From NCBI RefSeq assembly GCF_020166515.1, contig NZ_JAINZT010000006.1, positions 124,001-188,000 on the forward strand: a stretch of DNA of 64,000 bases. Direction: 5' to 3'. The notes under the pieces are model-generated. The model saw only the letters and a program-made list of their open reading frames with translations. It was not told where the DNA came from and searched no databases. Numbering within the stretch: the stretch's first letter is position 1; each line of letters begins with the position of its first letter. Positions 18,050-27,173 of the stretch are shown here, one piece after another. Both the position numbers and the translations under genes were made by a program. The DNA comes from Robertkochia flava. Lineage in GTDB: Bacteria; Bacteroidota; Bacteroidia; Flavobacteriales; Flavobacteriaceae.

Positions 18050-20107
18050 ATGAAGGTATTAAATGCCCCTGTAGCGGAGCAACGTCCGTTCAAGCTGGAA
18101 AAGCACGGTGATATCAGAGAGGACGAGTTCTATTGGTTAAGGGATCGGGATGCAGATGCGGTTATCGCCTATCTGAACGAAGAAAATGCCTATTATGAAG
18201 CGCAAACAGCTCATACAAGGGGGCTTAAAGAGAAGTTATTCCTGGAAATGCGCTCGCGTATCAAGGAGGACGATGAATCGGTACCCTACCATTATAATGG
18301 TTACTGGTATATTACCCGGTATGAGGAAGGTAAGGATTACCCCTTGTATTTCAGAAAAGCAGATACAGAAGGGGCGGAAGAAGAGTTGCTGTTTGATTGC
18401 AATGAAATGGCTGCCGAGCACAGTTATTTTCATCTCCGGGGCATCAATATTAGTCCGGATAACCGTTGGGTGGCCTATGGGGTGGATACGGTAGGGAGGA
18501 GAATTTATACCATCTATATAAAAAACCTGCAGACCGGGGTTTTTTATGAGCACGAGATCGAACATACCACCGGAAGCAGTGTTTGGGGAAACGACAATTC
18601 CACGCTGTTCTATACCAGAAAGGATGAAGTGACCCTGCGCTCAGACCGGATCTACCGCCATCAGTCGGGCTCGGACCCCGAGCGTGATGTGCTGGTGTAT
18701 CATGAGGAAGATGAAACCTTTAACGCCTTTGTCTATAAATCCAAATCGAATCGCTATATTATTTTCGGATCGGAAAGTACCCTTACCTCAGAATACAGCA
18801 TTCTGAACGCGGATGATCCTTTAGGCGCTCCGGTGGTGTTTCAGCCTCGGATCAGAGGATTGGAATATGGCATATCGCATTATGAGGATCATTTTTATAT
18901 TCTTACCAATGCCGATAATGCGACCAATTTCAAGCTGATGAAAACCAGGACAGATGCTACGTCCAGGGAGCACTGGCAGGAGGTTATTGCACATCGTGAG
19001 GATGTTTTGCTGGAAGATGTGGATATCTTTAAAAAGTACCTGGTGGTGAGTGAGCGTAAAGAAGGACTTAACCTGATCCGTATCATCCGTTGGTCTGACG
19101 GTTATGAATATTTTATTCCTTTCGATAATGAAACCTATACGGCGTTTCCATCGACCAACCTGGATTTTGATACGGTCAACCTGCGTTATGTATATAATGC
19201 CCTTACTACGCCGGCAAGTACCATAGATTTCAATATGGATACCATGGAAAAAACCATCCTGAAAGAGCAGGAGGTGCTGGGTGGGAATTTCAATAAGGAT
19301 CACTACGCTTCAGAGCGGATCTGGGTTGAGGCTGCAGACGGGGTAAAGATTCCGGTTTCAATTGTGTATCGAAAAGGCATAAAACTGGATGGAAAAAATC
19401 CGTTGTTGCTTTATGGATACGGGTCTTACGGAGCTATTATAGATCCGTATTTCTCCTCGGTACGACTGAGTTTACTGGACCGGGGCTTTATTTATGCCAT
19501 AGCACATGTAAGAGGAGGGGAATACCTCGGCAGGCCTTGGTATGAACAGGGAAAATTATTGCATAAGAAAAATACGTTCTCGGATTTTATCGCCTGTTCC
19601 CGTTCCCTGATCGAAAGGGGGTATACCTCAAGCGAACATTTATATGCCATGGGAGGGTCTGCCGGAGGGTTGCTAATAGGGGCAGTGATCAATGAAGCTC
19701 CTGAATTATATAATGGGGTTGTGGCCCAGGTACCCTTTGTGGATGTGGTAACCACCATGCTGGATACGACCATACCGCTTACAACCGGGGAATTTGATGA
19801 ATGGGGAAATCCGGAGGAAGAATCCTTCTATCATTATATCAAATCCTATTCTCCCTATGACAATGTAAAAGAGCAGAACTATCCTCATATGCTGATCACC
19901 ACAGGGCTACATGATTCCCAGGTACAGTATTGGGAGCCTGCAAAATGGGTGGCTCGCCTTAGAGACCGGAAAACTGACTCTAATTCCCTGCTTTTTTATA
20001 TTAATATGGATGCGGGGCACGGCGGTGCTTCCGGGCGTTTTGAGGCCTTGAAGGAGGAGGCAATGGAGTACGCTTTTCTCCTTGATTTAGAAGGTATAAG
20101 CATCTAA
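18050..20107 (+). CDS. ptrB: oligopeptidase B (S9 family serine peptidase)
   Basis: A cytoplasmic-type prolyl oligopeptidase-family enzyme cleaving small peptides after Arg or Lys. The 685-residue protein has an N-terminal seven-blade propeller and a C-terminal alpha/beta hydrolase domain (from about 430). The nucleophile Ser537 is in GGSAGG, the acid is in HDSQVQYWE, and His657 is in GHGGASG. The family pattern DEFYWLRDRD is near the N-terminus. No signal peptide is apparent. It is a single gene followed by the sulfonolipid locus after 68 bases. Confidence 0.9.
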   Translation: MKVLNAPVAEQRPFKLEKHGDIREDEFYWLRDRDADAVIAYLNEENAYYEAQTAHTRGLKEKLFLEMRSRIKEDDESVPYHYNGYWYITRYEEGKDYPLYFRKADTEGAEEELLFDCNEMAAEHSYFHLRGINISPDNRWVAYGVDTVGRRIYTIYIKNLQTGVFYEHEIEHTTGSSVWGNDNSTLFYTRKDEVTLRSDRIYRHQSGSDPERDVLVYHEEDETFNAFVYKSKSNRYIIFGSESTLTSEYSILNADDPLGAPVVFQPRIRGLEYGISHYEDHFYILTNADNATNFKLMKTRTDATSREHWQEVIAHREDVLLEDVDIFKKYLVVSERKEGLNLIRIIRWSDGYEYFIPFDNETYTAFPSTNLDFDTVNLRYVYNALTTPASTIDFNMDTMEKTILKEQEVLGGNFNKDHYASERIWVEAADGVKIPVSIVYRKGIKLDGKNPLLLYGYGSYGAIIDPYFSSVRLSLLDRGFIYAIAHVRGGEYLGRPWYEQGKLLHKKNTFSDFIACSRSLIERGYTSSEHLYAMGGSAGGLLIGAVINEAPELYNGVVAQVPFVDVVTTMLDTTIPLTTGEFDEWGNPEEESFYHYIKSYSPYDNVKEQNYPHMLITTGLHDSQVQYWEPAKWVARLRDRKTDSNSLLFYINMDAGHGGASGRFEALKEEAMEYAFLLDLEGISI

Positions 20108-20121
20108 TTAAAAAAAAATTT

Positions 20122-20129
20122 TAAATTTG
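20122..20129 (+). promoter_or_regulatory. candidate -7 promoter element for the sulfonolipid genes
   Basis: TAAATTTG matches the TAnnTTTG consensus, 46 bases before the ATG of the cysteate synthase-like gene. The expected -33 region is A-rich without a clear TTTG. Confidence 0.4.
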
Positions 20130-20175
20130 CATCAATCCGAGTCCCTCCAAATTCTTTGGACCTAACTTGATATCT

Positions 20176-21216
20176 ATGGAACAAAAGATTAAAGCTTACA
20201 ACAACGTACTTGAGTTAGTAGGAAATACTCCTTTGATCAAACTCAATAAAATCACCAGTAATTTCGATGGTAACTTTTACGCTAAAGTGGAAGGATTTAA
20301 TCCTGGTCACTCCTCTAAGGATCGTATTGCGCTCCATATTATTGAGGAAGCTGAAAAGCGAGGGGTATTGAAACCTGGGGACACCATTATTGAAACCACT
20401 TCGGGTAATACCGGTTTCAGTATCGCCATGGTGAGTATTATTAAAGGGTATGAATGTATCCTGGCGGTAAGCTCCAAGTCGTCTAAAGACAAGATCGACA
20501 TGCTCCGTTCTATGGGGGCCAAGGTTTATGTTTGTCCTGCCAACGTAAAGGCAGACGATCCCAGGTCGTATTACCAGGTAGCCAGGCGGCTGCACGAGGA
20601 GATCAAGGGGTCGGTATATATTAACCAGTATTTTAACGCGCTCAATACAGATGCACATTACCGAACCACAGGACCCGAGATCTGGGAACAAACCGGTGGG
20701 GCCATCACCCATTTGGTAGCCTGTAGCGGAACCGGAGGTACTATTTCAGGTACTGCCCGTTTCCTTAAGGAAATGAACCCTGATATCCGTATCATAGGTG
20801 TTGATGCTTATGGGTCGGTCTTAAAGAAATACCATGAAACCAGGGAGTTCGACCCTGCAGAGATCTATCCCTACAGAATTGAAGGACTGGGAAAAAACCT
20901 TATTCCTACCGCGACTGATTTCGACGTAATTGATACCTTTGTAAAGGTGACCGATGAGGAGGCCGCCCATTCTGCCAGAGAGATTTCAAAAACTGAAGGG
21001 TGTTTTGTGGGATATACCAGCGGGGCTGCCATGCAAGCCGTTAAGCAACTGGCTGCAGAAGGTGAATTTAATGAGAAAAGCAACGTGATCATTATATTTC
21101 CCGATCATGGCTCGCGATATATGAGTAAGGTTTACAGCGATGACTGGATGGAGGAGCAAGGATTTTTTGACGCTGTGAATTCTGAACTGGAACAGGACAT
21201 TCAATACGTGAAATAA
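20176..21216 (+). CDS. PLP-dependent cysteine-synthase-family enzyme, probable cysteate synthase
   Basis: A fold-type II PLP enzyme of 346 residues. The Schiff-base Lys49 is in GHSSKDR, the substrate loop TTSGNTG is at 74-80, and the phosphate-binding GTGGT is near 180. General annotation would be cysteine synthase/cystathionine beta-synthase family. Its neighbours (SDR reductase and a serine-palmitoyltransferase-like enzyme) form the capnine pathway set known from flavobacteria. There the PLP enzyme makes L-cysteate from O-phosphoserine and sulfite; I therefore infer cysteate synthase (called CapA in some work). I start at ATG 20176; the frame opens at a TTG three codons earlier. The JmjC-like gene follows after 11 bases. 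Confidence 0.75.
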   Translation: MEQKIKAYNNVLELVGNTPLIKLNKITSNFDGNFYAKVEGFNPGHSSKDRIALHIIEEAEKRGVLKPGDTIIETTSGNTGFSIAMVSIIKGYECILAVSSKSSKDKIDMLRSMGAKVYVCPANVKADDPRSYYQVARRLHEEIKGSVYINQYFNALNTDAHYRTTGPEIWEQTGGAITHLVACSGTGGTISGTARFLKEMNPDIRIIGVDAYGSVLKKYHETREFDPAEIYPYRIEGLGKNLIPTATDFDVIDTFVKVTDEEAAHSAREISKTEGCFVGYTSGAAMQAVKQLAAEGEFNEKSNVIIIFPDHGSRYMSKVYSDDWMEEQGFFDAVNSELEQDIQYVK

Positions 21217-21227
21217 ATTATAATAAC

Positions 21228-22094
21228 ATGGAATTCGCCAAGGTAGAAAAAGTTGAAAAACTTGATCCCCTGGAATTCTATGAGCTTTACCTGCGTCCCT
21301 GCAAACCGGTTATTTTTAAGGATCTCGCCTCCGAATGGGCTGCCGTGAACAAATGGACCCTGGAATTCTTCAAGGAGCGATACGGGCATTGGGAGGTCCC
21401 CATGTACGATAGCTCCTATCACAATCCCGGGAAAGGATATATGAAACCCGTGGTCTATAAAAAATTCGGAGATTATCTCGATCTTATTGCAGCAGGCTCC
21501 ACAGACCTGCGGTTTCATAATTTTCAGATCATGAAAAGGGCTCCTGAACTTTCAGGCGATTTCCAGATCCCTGATATTATGGATGGCTTTTTGCGGTTTG
21601 CTTTGATGTTCTTTGGAGGAAAGGGGGCTGCGCTGAACCTGCATTACGATATCGATTGTTCTCATGTGTTTCTCACCCATTTTCAAACCCAGAAAAAAGT
21701 TTTTCTGTTTTCCCCTGATCAGGGGCCATTGCTTTATCATTTGCCTTTTACCAATCACGCCCATGTGAACGTGCTCAATCCCGATTTTGAAAAATACCCT
21801 GCTTTTCGGATGGCTGAAGGCCTGGAAGCTATTATTGAGCACGGAGAAACATTATTTATTCCCAAGTTATGGTGGCATTTCGTATATTACTCCGAAAGTG
21901 GGTTTTCCCTGGCTTTAAGAGCCAATGATTCGTGGGCTACCAAAACCAGGGGAATATGGAATCTTGTAAGGCTGTTTACCATGGATAATGGTATGAATTT
22001 GCTTGCAGGAAATTCCTGGAAAACTTTTAAAGAGCAAACCGCTCATAAGCGGGCTGCAAATTACCTGAATCAAAACAGAAGAAAATCTGCTTAA
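21228..22094 (+). CDS. JmjC/cupin_8-like Fe(II)-dependent dioxygenase-type protein
   Basis: A 288-residue cupin-like protein related to JmjC oxygenases. The facial-triad pattern is visible: His139-x-Asp141 in LHYDID and a distal His217 in LWWHFVYY. The spacing fits non-haem iron and 2-oxoglutarate enzymes. No signal peptide. It sits between the probable cysteate synthase (11-base gap) and the SDR gene (its stop overlaps the next ATG by one base), so it is translationally linked to the sulfonolipid genes. A hydroxylation step on the lipid or its precursor is a reasonable guess but is not shown by the sequence. Protein or tRNA hydroxylation are alternatives for this fold. Confidence 0.75.
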   Translation: MEFAKVEKVEKLDPLEFYELYLRPCKPVIFKDLASEWAAVNKWTLEFFKERYGHWEVPMYDSSYHNPGKGYMKPVVYKKFGDYLDLIAAGSTDLRFHNFQIMKRAPELSGDFQIPDIMDGFLRFALMFFGGKGAALNLHYDIDCSHVFLTHFQTQKKVFLFSPDQGPLLYHLPFTNHAHVNVLNPDFEKYPAFRMAEGLEAIIEHGETLFIPKLWWHFVYYSESGFSLALRANDSWATKTRGIWNLVRLFTMDNGMNLLAGNSWKTFKEQTAHKRAANYLNQNRRKSA

Positions 22095-22948
22095 TGAAAA
22101 ATATTTTGATCACCGGGGTTTCTTCCGGTATTGGCTATGGAACTGCATTGTATTTCCTGGAAAAAGGATACCGCGTTTTCGGTAGTGTAAGAAAGCAAAA
22201 AGACCTGGAAAGAATCGCTGAACGCTTTCCGGACCGGTTTATCGGACTGGTATTTGATACCACCTCTGATGAAGGCATTGCCGGTGCCCTGGAACAGGTT
22301 AAAGAAGTACTTGGGCCTGATCGCGGGCTTGATGTTTTGGTAAACAATGCGGGCATTTCTGTAAATGGTCCAATGGCCTACATTGCTGTTGACGAATTCA
22401 GGCATCAGCTTGAGGTTAATGTTTTGGGGGTGCTTCGGGTAACCCAGGCCTTTTTACCATTACTCGGTTTCGATAATTCCCTTCCCAAAGGTCATATTAT
22501 AAATATAAGTTCCGGATCCGGAAGGGTTACAAGACCTTTTATGGGGCCGTATTCTGCTTCTAAATTTGCGCTTGAATCCATGTCGGATGCTTTTCGAAGA
22601 GAATTGATGGGCATGGGGATCAAGGTCACCGTGGTAGAACCGGGTCCGATCAAAACAGATATCTGGTCAAAGGCCAGGAAAGGCGATGAAGAAGTTAAAT
22701 ATTCCGGAACCGTTTACGGGGAGGTGTATCGCAATCTCGATAAGATGGTGGATAAAATGGAGGCCATGGCTCTTGATACCGAAGAAGTGGCTGAATTGAT
22801 ATATGATATTGCGGAAGGTAGGAAAAATAAGACCCGATACCTGATTGCTCCAAAGCGTTGGATGTTCCTGTTAGCCATCTATTTATTGCCAGACAGGACT
22901 CTCGACCGGATGTTTAAAAAGCAATTCGACGGGCTGGTTCGGCAATGA
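22094..22948 (+). CDS. short-chain dehydrogenase/reductase, probable 3-oxocapnine reductase
   Basis: A classical SDR of 284 residues. The cofactor motif is GVSSGIG (near residue 7), then NNAG, a catalytic Ser in SSGSG, and Tyr153/Lys157 in YSASK. An Arg in FGSVRKQK after the second strand suggests NADPH. The C-terminus has a hydrophobic stretch (MFLLAIYLLP) that may touch the membrane. Its start overlaps the JmjC-like stop. In the capnine pathway an SDR reduces the 3-keto product of the cysteate acyltransferase, encoded next; that role is inferred from context. 3-Ketosphinganine reductase is the close alternative. Confidence 0.78.
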   Translation: MKNILITGVSSGIGYGTALYFLEKGYRVFGSVRKQKDLERIAERFPDRFIGLVFDTTSDEGIAGALEQVKEVLGPDRGLDVLVNNAGISVNGPMAYIAVDEFRHQLEVNVLGVLRVTQAFLPLLGFDNSLPKGHIINISSGSGRVTRPFMGPYSASKFALESMSDAFRRELMGMGIKVTVVEPGPIKTDIWSKARKGDEEVKYSGTVYGEVYRNLDKMVDKMEAMALDTEEVAELIYDIAEGRKNKTRYLIAPKRWMFLLAIYLLPDRTLDRMFKKQFDGLVRQ

Positions 22949-22980
22949 TAAATATGTTATGATAAGAGTTTTAAATTCTT

Positions 22981-22988
22981 TACTTTTG
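22981..22988 (+). promoter_or_regulatory. candidate -7 promoter element for the acyltransferase gene
   Basis: TACTTTTG matches TAnnTTTG, 41 bases before the ATG at 23030. The 81-base gap after the SDR gene leaves room for a separate promoter. Confidence 0.4.
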
Positions 22989-23029
22989 CCAGCTGTTAAA
23001 TAAGACAATCTTAAAAACACTCCATATAC

Positions 23030-24289
23030 ATGAGAGATTTATTTGATAGAATTATCGAAAACAAAGGGCCTCTTGGAAAATGGGCCTCACAGGCTGAAGG
23101 TTATTTTGTTTTTCCAAAACTGGAAGGACAAATTTCCAACAGGATGAAGTTTAATGGGAAGGAAGTAATCACATGGAGTATTAATGACTATCTGGGATTG
23201 GCCAATCACCCTGAAGTGATTAAGGCAGATGCCGAGGCTGCAGCCGAACACGGGGCAGCTTACCCTATGGGGGCCAGAATGATGAGTGGACATACCGATC
23301 TTCATGAACAATTACAAAACGAACTTGCAGCTTTTGTAAATAAGCAAGCTGCTTACCTGCTTAATTTTGGATACCAGGGTATCATGTCGGCCATCGACGC
23401 ACTGGTAACTAAAGACGACATTATTGTTTACGACGTAGACTCGCACGCATGTATCATAGACGGTGTACGTCTGCATATGGGAAAACGCTTTACCTATCAG
23501 CATAACGATATGGAAAGCCTGGAGAAGAACCTGGAGCGCGCTACCAAAATGGCGGAGCAAACAGGTGGTGGGATCCTGGTGATCTCTGAAGGGGTTTTTG
23601 GTATGCGAGGAGAGCAGGGACGTCTTAAAGAGATCGTTGCGTTAAAAGAAAAATTTAAGTTCAGACTTCTCGTTGATGATGCTCACGGATTTGGTACTCT
23701 TGGTGCCACAGGGGCAGGAGCAGGAGAGGAGCAGGGAATACAGGATGGGATCGATGTATATTTCGCGACCTTCGCGAAGTCGATGGCCAGTATCGGTGCA
23801 TTCCTTGCCGGAGATAAAGAGGTGATCGACTATCTGAAATACAACCTGCGTTCGCAGATGTTCGCCAAGTCGCTGCCAATGATCTTCGTAAAAGGAGCCC
23901 TGAAACGTCTTGATATGCTCAGGACTATGCCGGAGCTCAAGCAAAAGCTATGGGATAATGTGAATGCCCTTCAGAACGGACTGAAAGAACGCGGTTTTGA
24001 TATTGGAACCACACAGAGTTGTGTAACTCCGGTATATCTTAACGGAAGTATTCCTGAGGCTATGGCCCTGGTAAAGGACCTTAGAGAGAATTACGGTATT
24101 TTCTGTTCTATTGTTGTGTATCCTGTGATCCCAAAAGGCCTCATTCTTTTAAGAATGATCCCTACGGCAACACATACCATGGAAGATATTCAAATTACCC
24201 TGGATGCTTTTTCAGCGATCCGTACCCGACTCGAGAACGGAACCTACAAGCGACTGTCGCAGGCAGTTGCCATGGCAATGGGTGAATAA
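23030..24289 (+). CDS. alpha-oxoamine synthase, probable cysteate fatty acyltransferase (SPT-like)
   Basis: A PLP-dependent Claisen-type enzyme of 419 residues. It has NDYLGLANHPEV near the N-terminus, the PLP-stacking His in the SHACIIDG block, DDAHGFGTLG for cofactor binding, and Schiff-base Lys250 in FAKSMASIG. The family joins an amino acid to an acyl thioester with loss of CO2 (serine palmitoyltransferase, AONS, KBL). The cysteate synthase-like gene upstream and the flavobacterial context point to cysteate plus fatty acyl giving 3-oxocapnine (called CapB in some work), the base of sulfonolipids used in gliding Bacteroidota. Serine palmitoyltransferase remains possible if serine is also used. 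A strong terminator follows. Confidence 0.78.
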   Translation: MRDLFDRIIENKGPLGKWASQAEGYFVFPKLEGQISNRMKFNGKEVITWSINDYLGLANHPEVIKADAEAAAEHGAAYPMGARMMSGHTDLHEQLQNELAAFVNKQAAYLLNFGYQGIMSAIDALVTKDDIIVYDVDSHACIIDGVRLHMGKRFTYQHNDMESLEKNLERATKMAEQTGGGILVISEGVFGMRGEQGRLKEIVALKEKFKFRLLVDDAHGFGTLGATGAGAGEEQGIQDGIDVYFATFAKSMASIGAFLAGDKEVIDYLKYNLRSQMFAKSLPMIFVKGALKRLDMLRTMPELKQKLWDNVNALQNGLKERGFDIGTTQSCVTPVYLNGSIPEAMALVKDLRENYGIFCSIVVYPVIPKGLILLRMIPTATHTMEDIQITLDAFSAIRTRLENGTYKRLSQAVAMAMGE

Positions 24290-24316
24290 AGAAACTGATC
24301 CTGTTTTAAATATTAG

Positions 24317-24346
24317 ATCCGCCGGTATTTCCGGCGGATTTTTTTT
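24317..24346 (+). terminator. rho-independent terminator of the sulfonolipid unit
   Basis: A 9-bp stem, ATCCGCCGG/CCGGCGGAT (24317-24325 with 24331-24339), followed by eight T residues. The DNA from 24347 to 24566 shows no gene; a weak CCGCAG/CTGCGG hairpin near 24512-24538 may stop the convergent gene. Confidence 0.9.
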
Positions 24347-24566
24347 GACTTTAACCTGCGGATTCAGGGAGGTAGTACAGAGACCTATGTGTTTAACTAT
24401 TTTTATTATCCTTTAAGGATCGTTTTTAGTCTATACCAAAGCATAACCCATTCCAGCCTATCTGAACTGTCTGACAGGAGCAAAATAGCCTAAGGCACCT
24501 CTTAGAAATAACCGCAGTCATCATAAAGATGTCTGCGGGTTTTGAATTTAATTTTTGAATAAGGCC

Positions 24567-25712
24567 TTAAGCTTCAAATTTTGAAAGTTCTTTGCGATAG
24601 GTACGCCATTTCTTGATGAGCCTCGGGTCGTAATCCTTCCATAGGGCCTGTACCTGGTTATTGGTTTCCAGTTCGGGATTGGTTTCCACTACCTTGACGC
24701 CCTTGGCATTAAATAGATTGATCACTTCTTTGAAAATGATCGCGGTAATGCCCTTCCCGGTGTATTCCGGGCTCACTCCGATAAGCAGCAAGGTAGCCTT
24801 GTCGTTCTTTTTCATGGCTCGCATAAGGTGATAAAATCCAAAGGGGAATAGTTTTCCATTGGCCTTTTGAAGCGCCTTGGTGAACGAGGGCATTACTACG
24901 GAAAACGCGACGAGCTCCCCTTGTTTATCCGCGATAAGTGCGATATAGTCGGGGTGGATGAATTTCAGAAACTTTTGCTTGTAATGCGCTACCTGGTAAG
25001 GCTTTATAGGGGTAAAAGACTGTAAGGAACCGTAAGCCTTGTTCATAAGGTCAAAGATCTTATCGGCGTAGGGCAGGAGTTCTTTATTGGTTTTGAATTT
25101 TAATAGATGTAGCCCGAAACGTTCCATGACCAGGCCTGCGAACTTATCTACCTTGGGCGGCACCCCTTTGGGTACGTCTATTTCATATTCCTTCCAGTCG
25201 ATCTCTTTGGTAAACCCGGCATCTTCCATCAGGGTGTTGTAATAGGGAGGATTGTAATAGGTAGACATGCTTCCCGGGCGGTCAAAGCCTTCCAGTAGCA
25301 TCCCGGCCTTATCCATGTTGGTAAAACCGGCAGGCCCTTCAGCATATTCCAGACCCAGTTCCCTGCCTTTTTCTGCTACTTTTTTAAACAGTTTTTTTGC
25401 TACGGCCATATCATTGATGGCTTCAAACCAGCCGAATCGTATTTTTGGTTTCCCAAGTTCCTTAACCTCCGGCCAATTAACGATAACCGCGATCCGGCCA
25501 ACAGGAGTATTATTTTTAAAAGCCATATAGAACCAGGCATCAGCTTCGCGGTAGGCAGGATTCTTCTCCGGATCAAAATTATCGATCTCTTCCTTTATGA
25601 TGGGAGGCACCCAATTCGGGGAACTTTTATACAGTTCAAAGGGGAATTTCACAAATTGCTCAAGACCTTTCCTTCCGGCAATTTCCCTGATCTCAATCGT
25701 AGTATCACTCAT
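24567..25712 (-). CDS. GNAT-like acyltransferase family protein
   Basis: 381 residues with two GNAT-like halves. The N-terminal half has a pattern FPFELYKSSPNWVPP and an AVIVNWPEV strand; the C-terminal half has a GNAT acyl-CoA-binding region around LLIGVSPEYTGKGITA. Proteins of this type are often annotated simply as N-acetyltransferase. It faces the sulfonolipid acyltransferase gene convergently. Bacterial ceramide synthases, which N-acylate sphingoid bases, belong to a GNAT-like group of similar size, so N-acylation of capnine is a testable hypothesis, not a shown function. The start is the ATG at 25712; the frame also has an in-frame TTG at 25724. It is probably co-transcribed with the upstream outer-membrane protein (12-base gap). 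Confidence 0.65.
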   Translation of the reverse strand: MSDTTIEIREIAGRKGLEQFVKFPFELYKSSPNWVPPIIKEEIDNFDPEKNPAYREADAWFYMAFKNNTPVGRIAVIVNWPEVKELGKPKIRFGWFEAINDMAVAKKLFKKVAEKGRELGLEYAEGPAGFTNMDKAGMLLEGFDRPGSMSTYYNPPYYNTLMEDAGFTKEIDWKEYEIDVPKGVPPKVDKFAGLVMERFGLHLLKFKTNKELLPYADKIFDLMNKAYGSLQSFTPIKPYQVAHYKQKFLKFIHPDYIALIADKQGELVAFSVVMPSFTKALQKANGKLFPFGFYHLMRAMKKNDKATLLLIGVSPEYTGKGITAIIFKEVINLFNAKGVKVVETNPELETNNQVQALWKDYDPRLIKKWRTYRKELSKFEA

Positions 25713-25724
25713 ATTCTCGTCCAA

Positions 25725-26684
25725 TTAAAAGGATTTATTCCTTTTCTTATTTCTCTTCTGTTTTTTAAGAGCCTTCTTCTCGAATGAAGACATATTGTCT
25801 ATTTTCTTTTTCGGGTCCTTGTGAAAGTCCAGGCGGTACGCCACCCCCATCTCTCCGAAATACCTCCCCGGAGTATCCTTTATGTTCAGGCCACCGGAAA
25901 GATCTACCTGCAGGTTTTTATTTAATAAGTGGGCAGCCCCAAGGCGAAATACTCCGTCTCCGTAAAAATCACTTTTAAACCCCTGGTGTTCCGCAAATAA
26001 AGACCAGCGCCCGTTACTAAGGGCATGGGTTAGCGTGATCACATAGTTCAATGCAGGATCATCGCCGGTAAATTTATCATAAATGAGGTTGGAAACCAAA
26101 ACCCATCGTGGGGTTAGCTGGTGTTGTGCCGCCAGCATAACCTTTGGGCTTACGGTAGGTTCATTGGGAGGGAGGAAAGGGTTGTCTCCAAAATTAAAAT
26201 TTGCCCCGGCATAAATGGCAATGGCCGGTATCAGGTTCTTCCATTGAAAAGAATTGTTGGCCTTCCAGCTGTAGATGTTGGGTTTGCTGCGCTCTTCATT
26301 TTTAAAAGGGTCATAGATCAGGTATTTTGCTCCTACCGTATTGTGCAGGAAATTAGTGCGGTTGTAGCTGGATGCCGGCAGGGTGGAATTGTCTGTAACC
26401 TGTTCATAGGCGGCACTACCATCTATAATGATCTCCAGTTGTTCAAAAAACAATCCGAACCGGAAGACATAATCCAACCCGAATTGATCAGCGCTGGTTC
26501 GTAGTCCAGCATGTTCCCTGTTTTCATAAAAAAAACCGTTTTCTCCCTGTATAACCCCTGTTCCAACACCGTAGGCGCTGTAGGAGGCACCGGGCCGGTT
26601 GGAGTTAATGGTATTGGTGTACTGGGAATAGCCGGGAAAGGCAAGCAGAACAAGAAGCAGGAGGCAGGTATATGGGCTTTTCAT
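25725..26684 (-). CDS. secreted/outer-membrane protein of the phenol_MetA_deg-like type
   Basis: 319 residues with a signal peptide (MKSPYTCLLLLVLLAFPGYSQ) and a body of alternating aromatic/polar strands typical of an outer-membrane barrel. The opening block INSNRPGASYSAYGVG and closing GEMGVAYRL recall Bacteroidota proteins often labelled as transporter or MetA-pathway of phenol degradation. The C-terminal 35 residues are extremely basic (KKALKKQKRNKKRNKSF), unusual for a barrel. I start at the ATG at 26684, since the upstream extension is not signal-like. The GNAT-like gene follows after 12 bases. Function unknown. Confidence 0.65.
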   Translation of the reverse strand: MKSPYTCLLLLVLLAFPGYSQYTNTINSNRPGASYSAYGVGTGVIQGENGFFYENREHAGLRTSADQFGLDYVFRFGLFFEQLEIIIDGSAAYEQVTDNSTLPASSYNRTNFLHNTVGAKYLIYDPFKNEERSKPNIYSWKANNSFQWKNLIPAIAIYAGANFNFGDNPFLPPNEPTVSPKVMLAAQHQLTPRWVLVSNLIYDKFTGDDPALNYVITLTHALSNGRWSLFAEHQGFKSDFYGDGVFRLGAAHLLNKNLQVDLSGGLNIKDTPGRYFGEMGVAYRLDFHKDPKKKIDNMSSFEKKALKKQKRNKKRNKSF

Positions 26685-26848
26685 GGGTGAAAATTTTATA
26701 AGTTTCGGGGTATTATCTTTCGGTTTTACCGCTCTAAAATAATAAGATTGTGGCATTATTCCTTCTATGTTGAGAAACTCTGTTGTGATTATAACTGAAA
26801 TCGGGGTAATTTATTATTTTTTTAAGGCGGCCCGCCATGGGAAACCCT

Positions 26849-26856
26849 TATTTTTG
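26849..26856 (+). promoter_or_regulatory. candidate -7 promoter element upstream of DUF4834-YfhO unit
   Basis: TATTTTTG matches TAnnTTTG and lies 24 bases before the ATG at 26880. Confidence 0.4.
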
Positions 26857-26879
26857 CGGTGTAATTCAAAACCAAAAGC

Positions 26880-27152
26880 ATGCAGTTACTCAGAACATTG
26901 CTTATCATTTTGATGATCCTTTTCGGAATGAGAATTCTGGCCAGGCTTTTCGGGCCGTTTCTAGTGAAATATGCCTCAAAGAAGGTAGAGAAAAAATTCA
27001 GGGAACGCTTCGAAAAACAATATGGAGGCAGGAATCCGGACAGCAATTATAAGGAAGGTGAAACCATCGTTGAGCCTGATAAGACCACTCGAAATTCCAA
27101 AAATTCTTCAGAAAAAGTTGGAGAATACATCGAATTTGAAGAAATTGACTAA
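26880..27152 (+). CDS. DUF4834 family small membrane protein
   Basis: 90 residues. One N-terminal membrane helix (LLRTLLIILMILFGMRILARLFG) is followed by a basic amphipathic stretch (ASKKVEKKFRERFEKQ) and an acidic C-terminus (EYIEFEEID). The layout matches the DUF4834 family of Bacteroidota, which has no assigned function. It is 21 bases upstream of the yfhO-like gene and probably in the same operon. Confidence 0.8.
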   Translation: MQLLRTLLIILMILFGMRILARLFGPFLVKYASKKVEKKFRERFEKQYGGRNPDSNYKEGETIVEPDKTTRNSKNSSEKVGEYIEFEEID

Positions 27153-27173
27153 CCTAACTAACTAGACGACTTA

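Noticed and set aside
25725-26756. Start at 26756 giving 24 extra residues in the outer-membrane protein
   Set aside because: A typical signal peptide begins at the ATG at 26684; the upstream part is polar and would block export.
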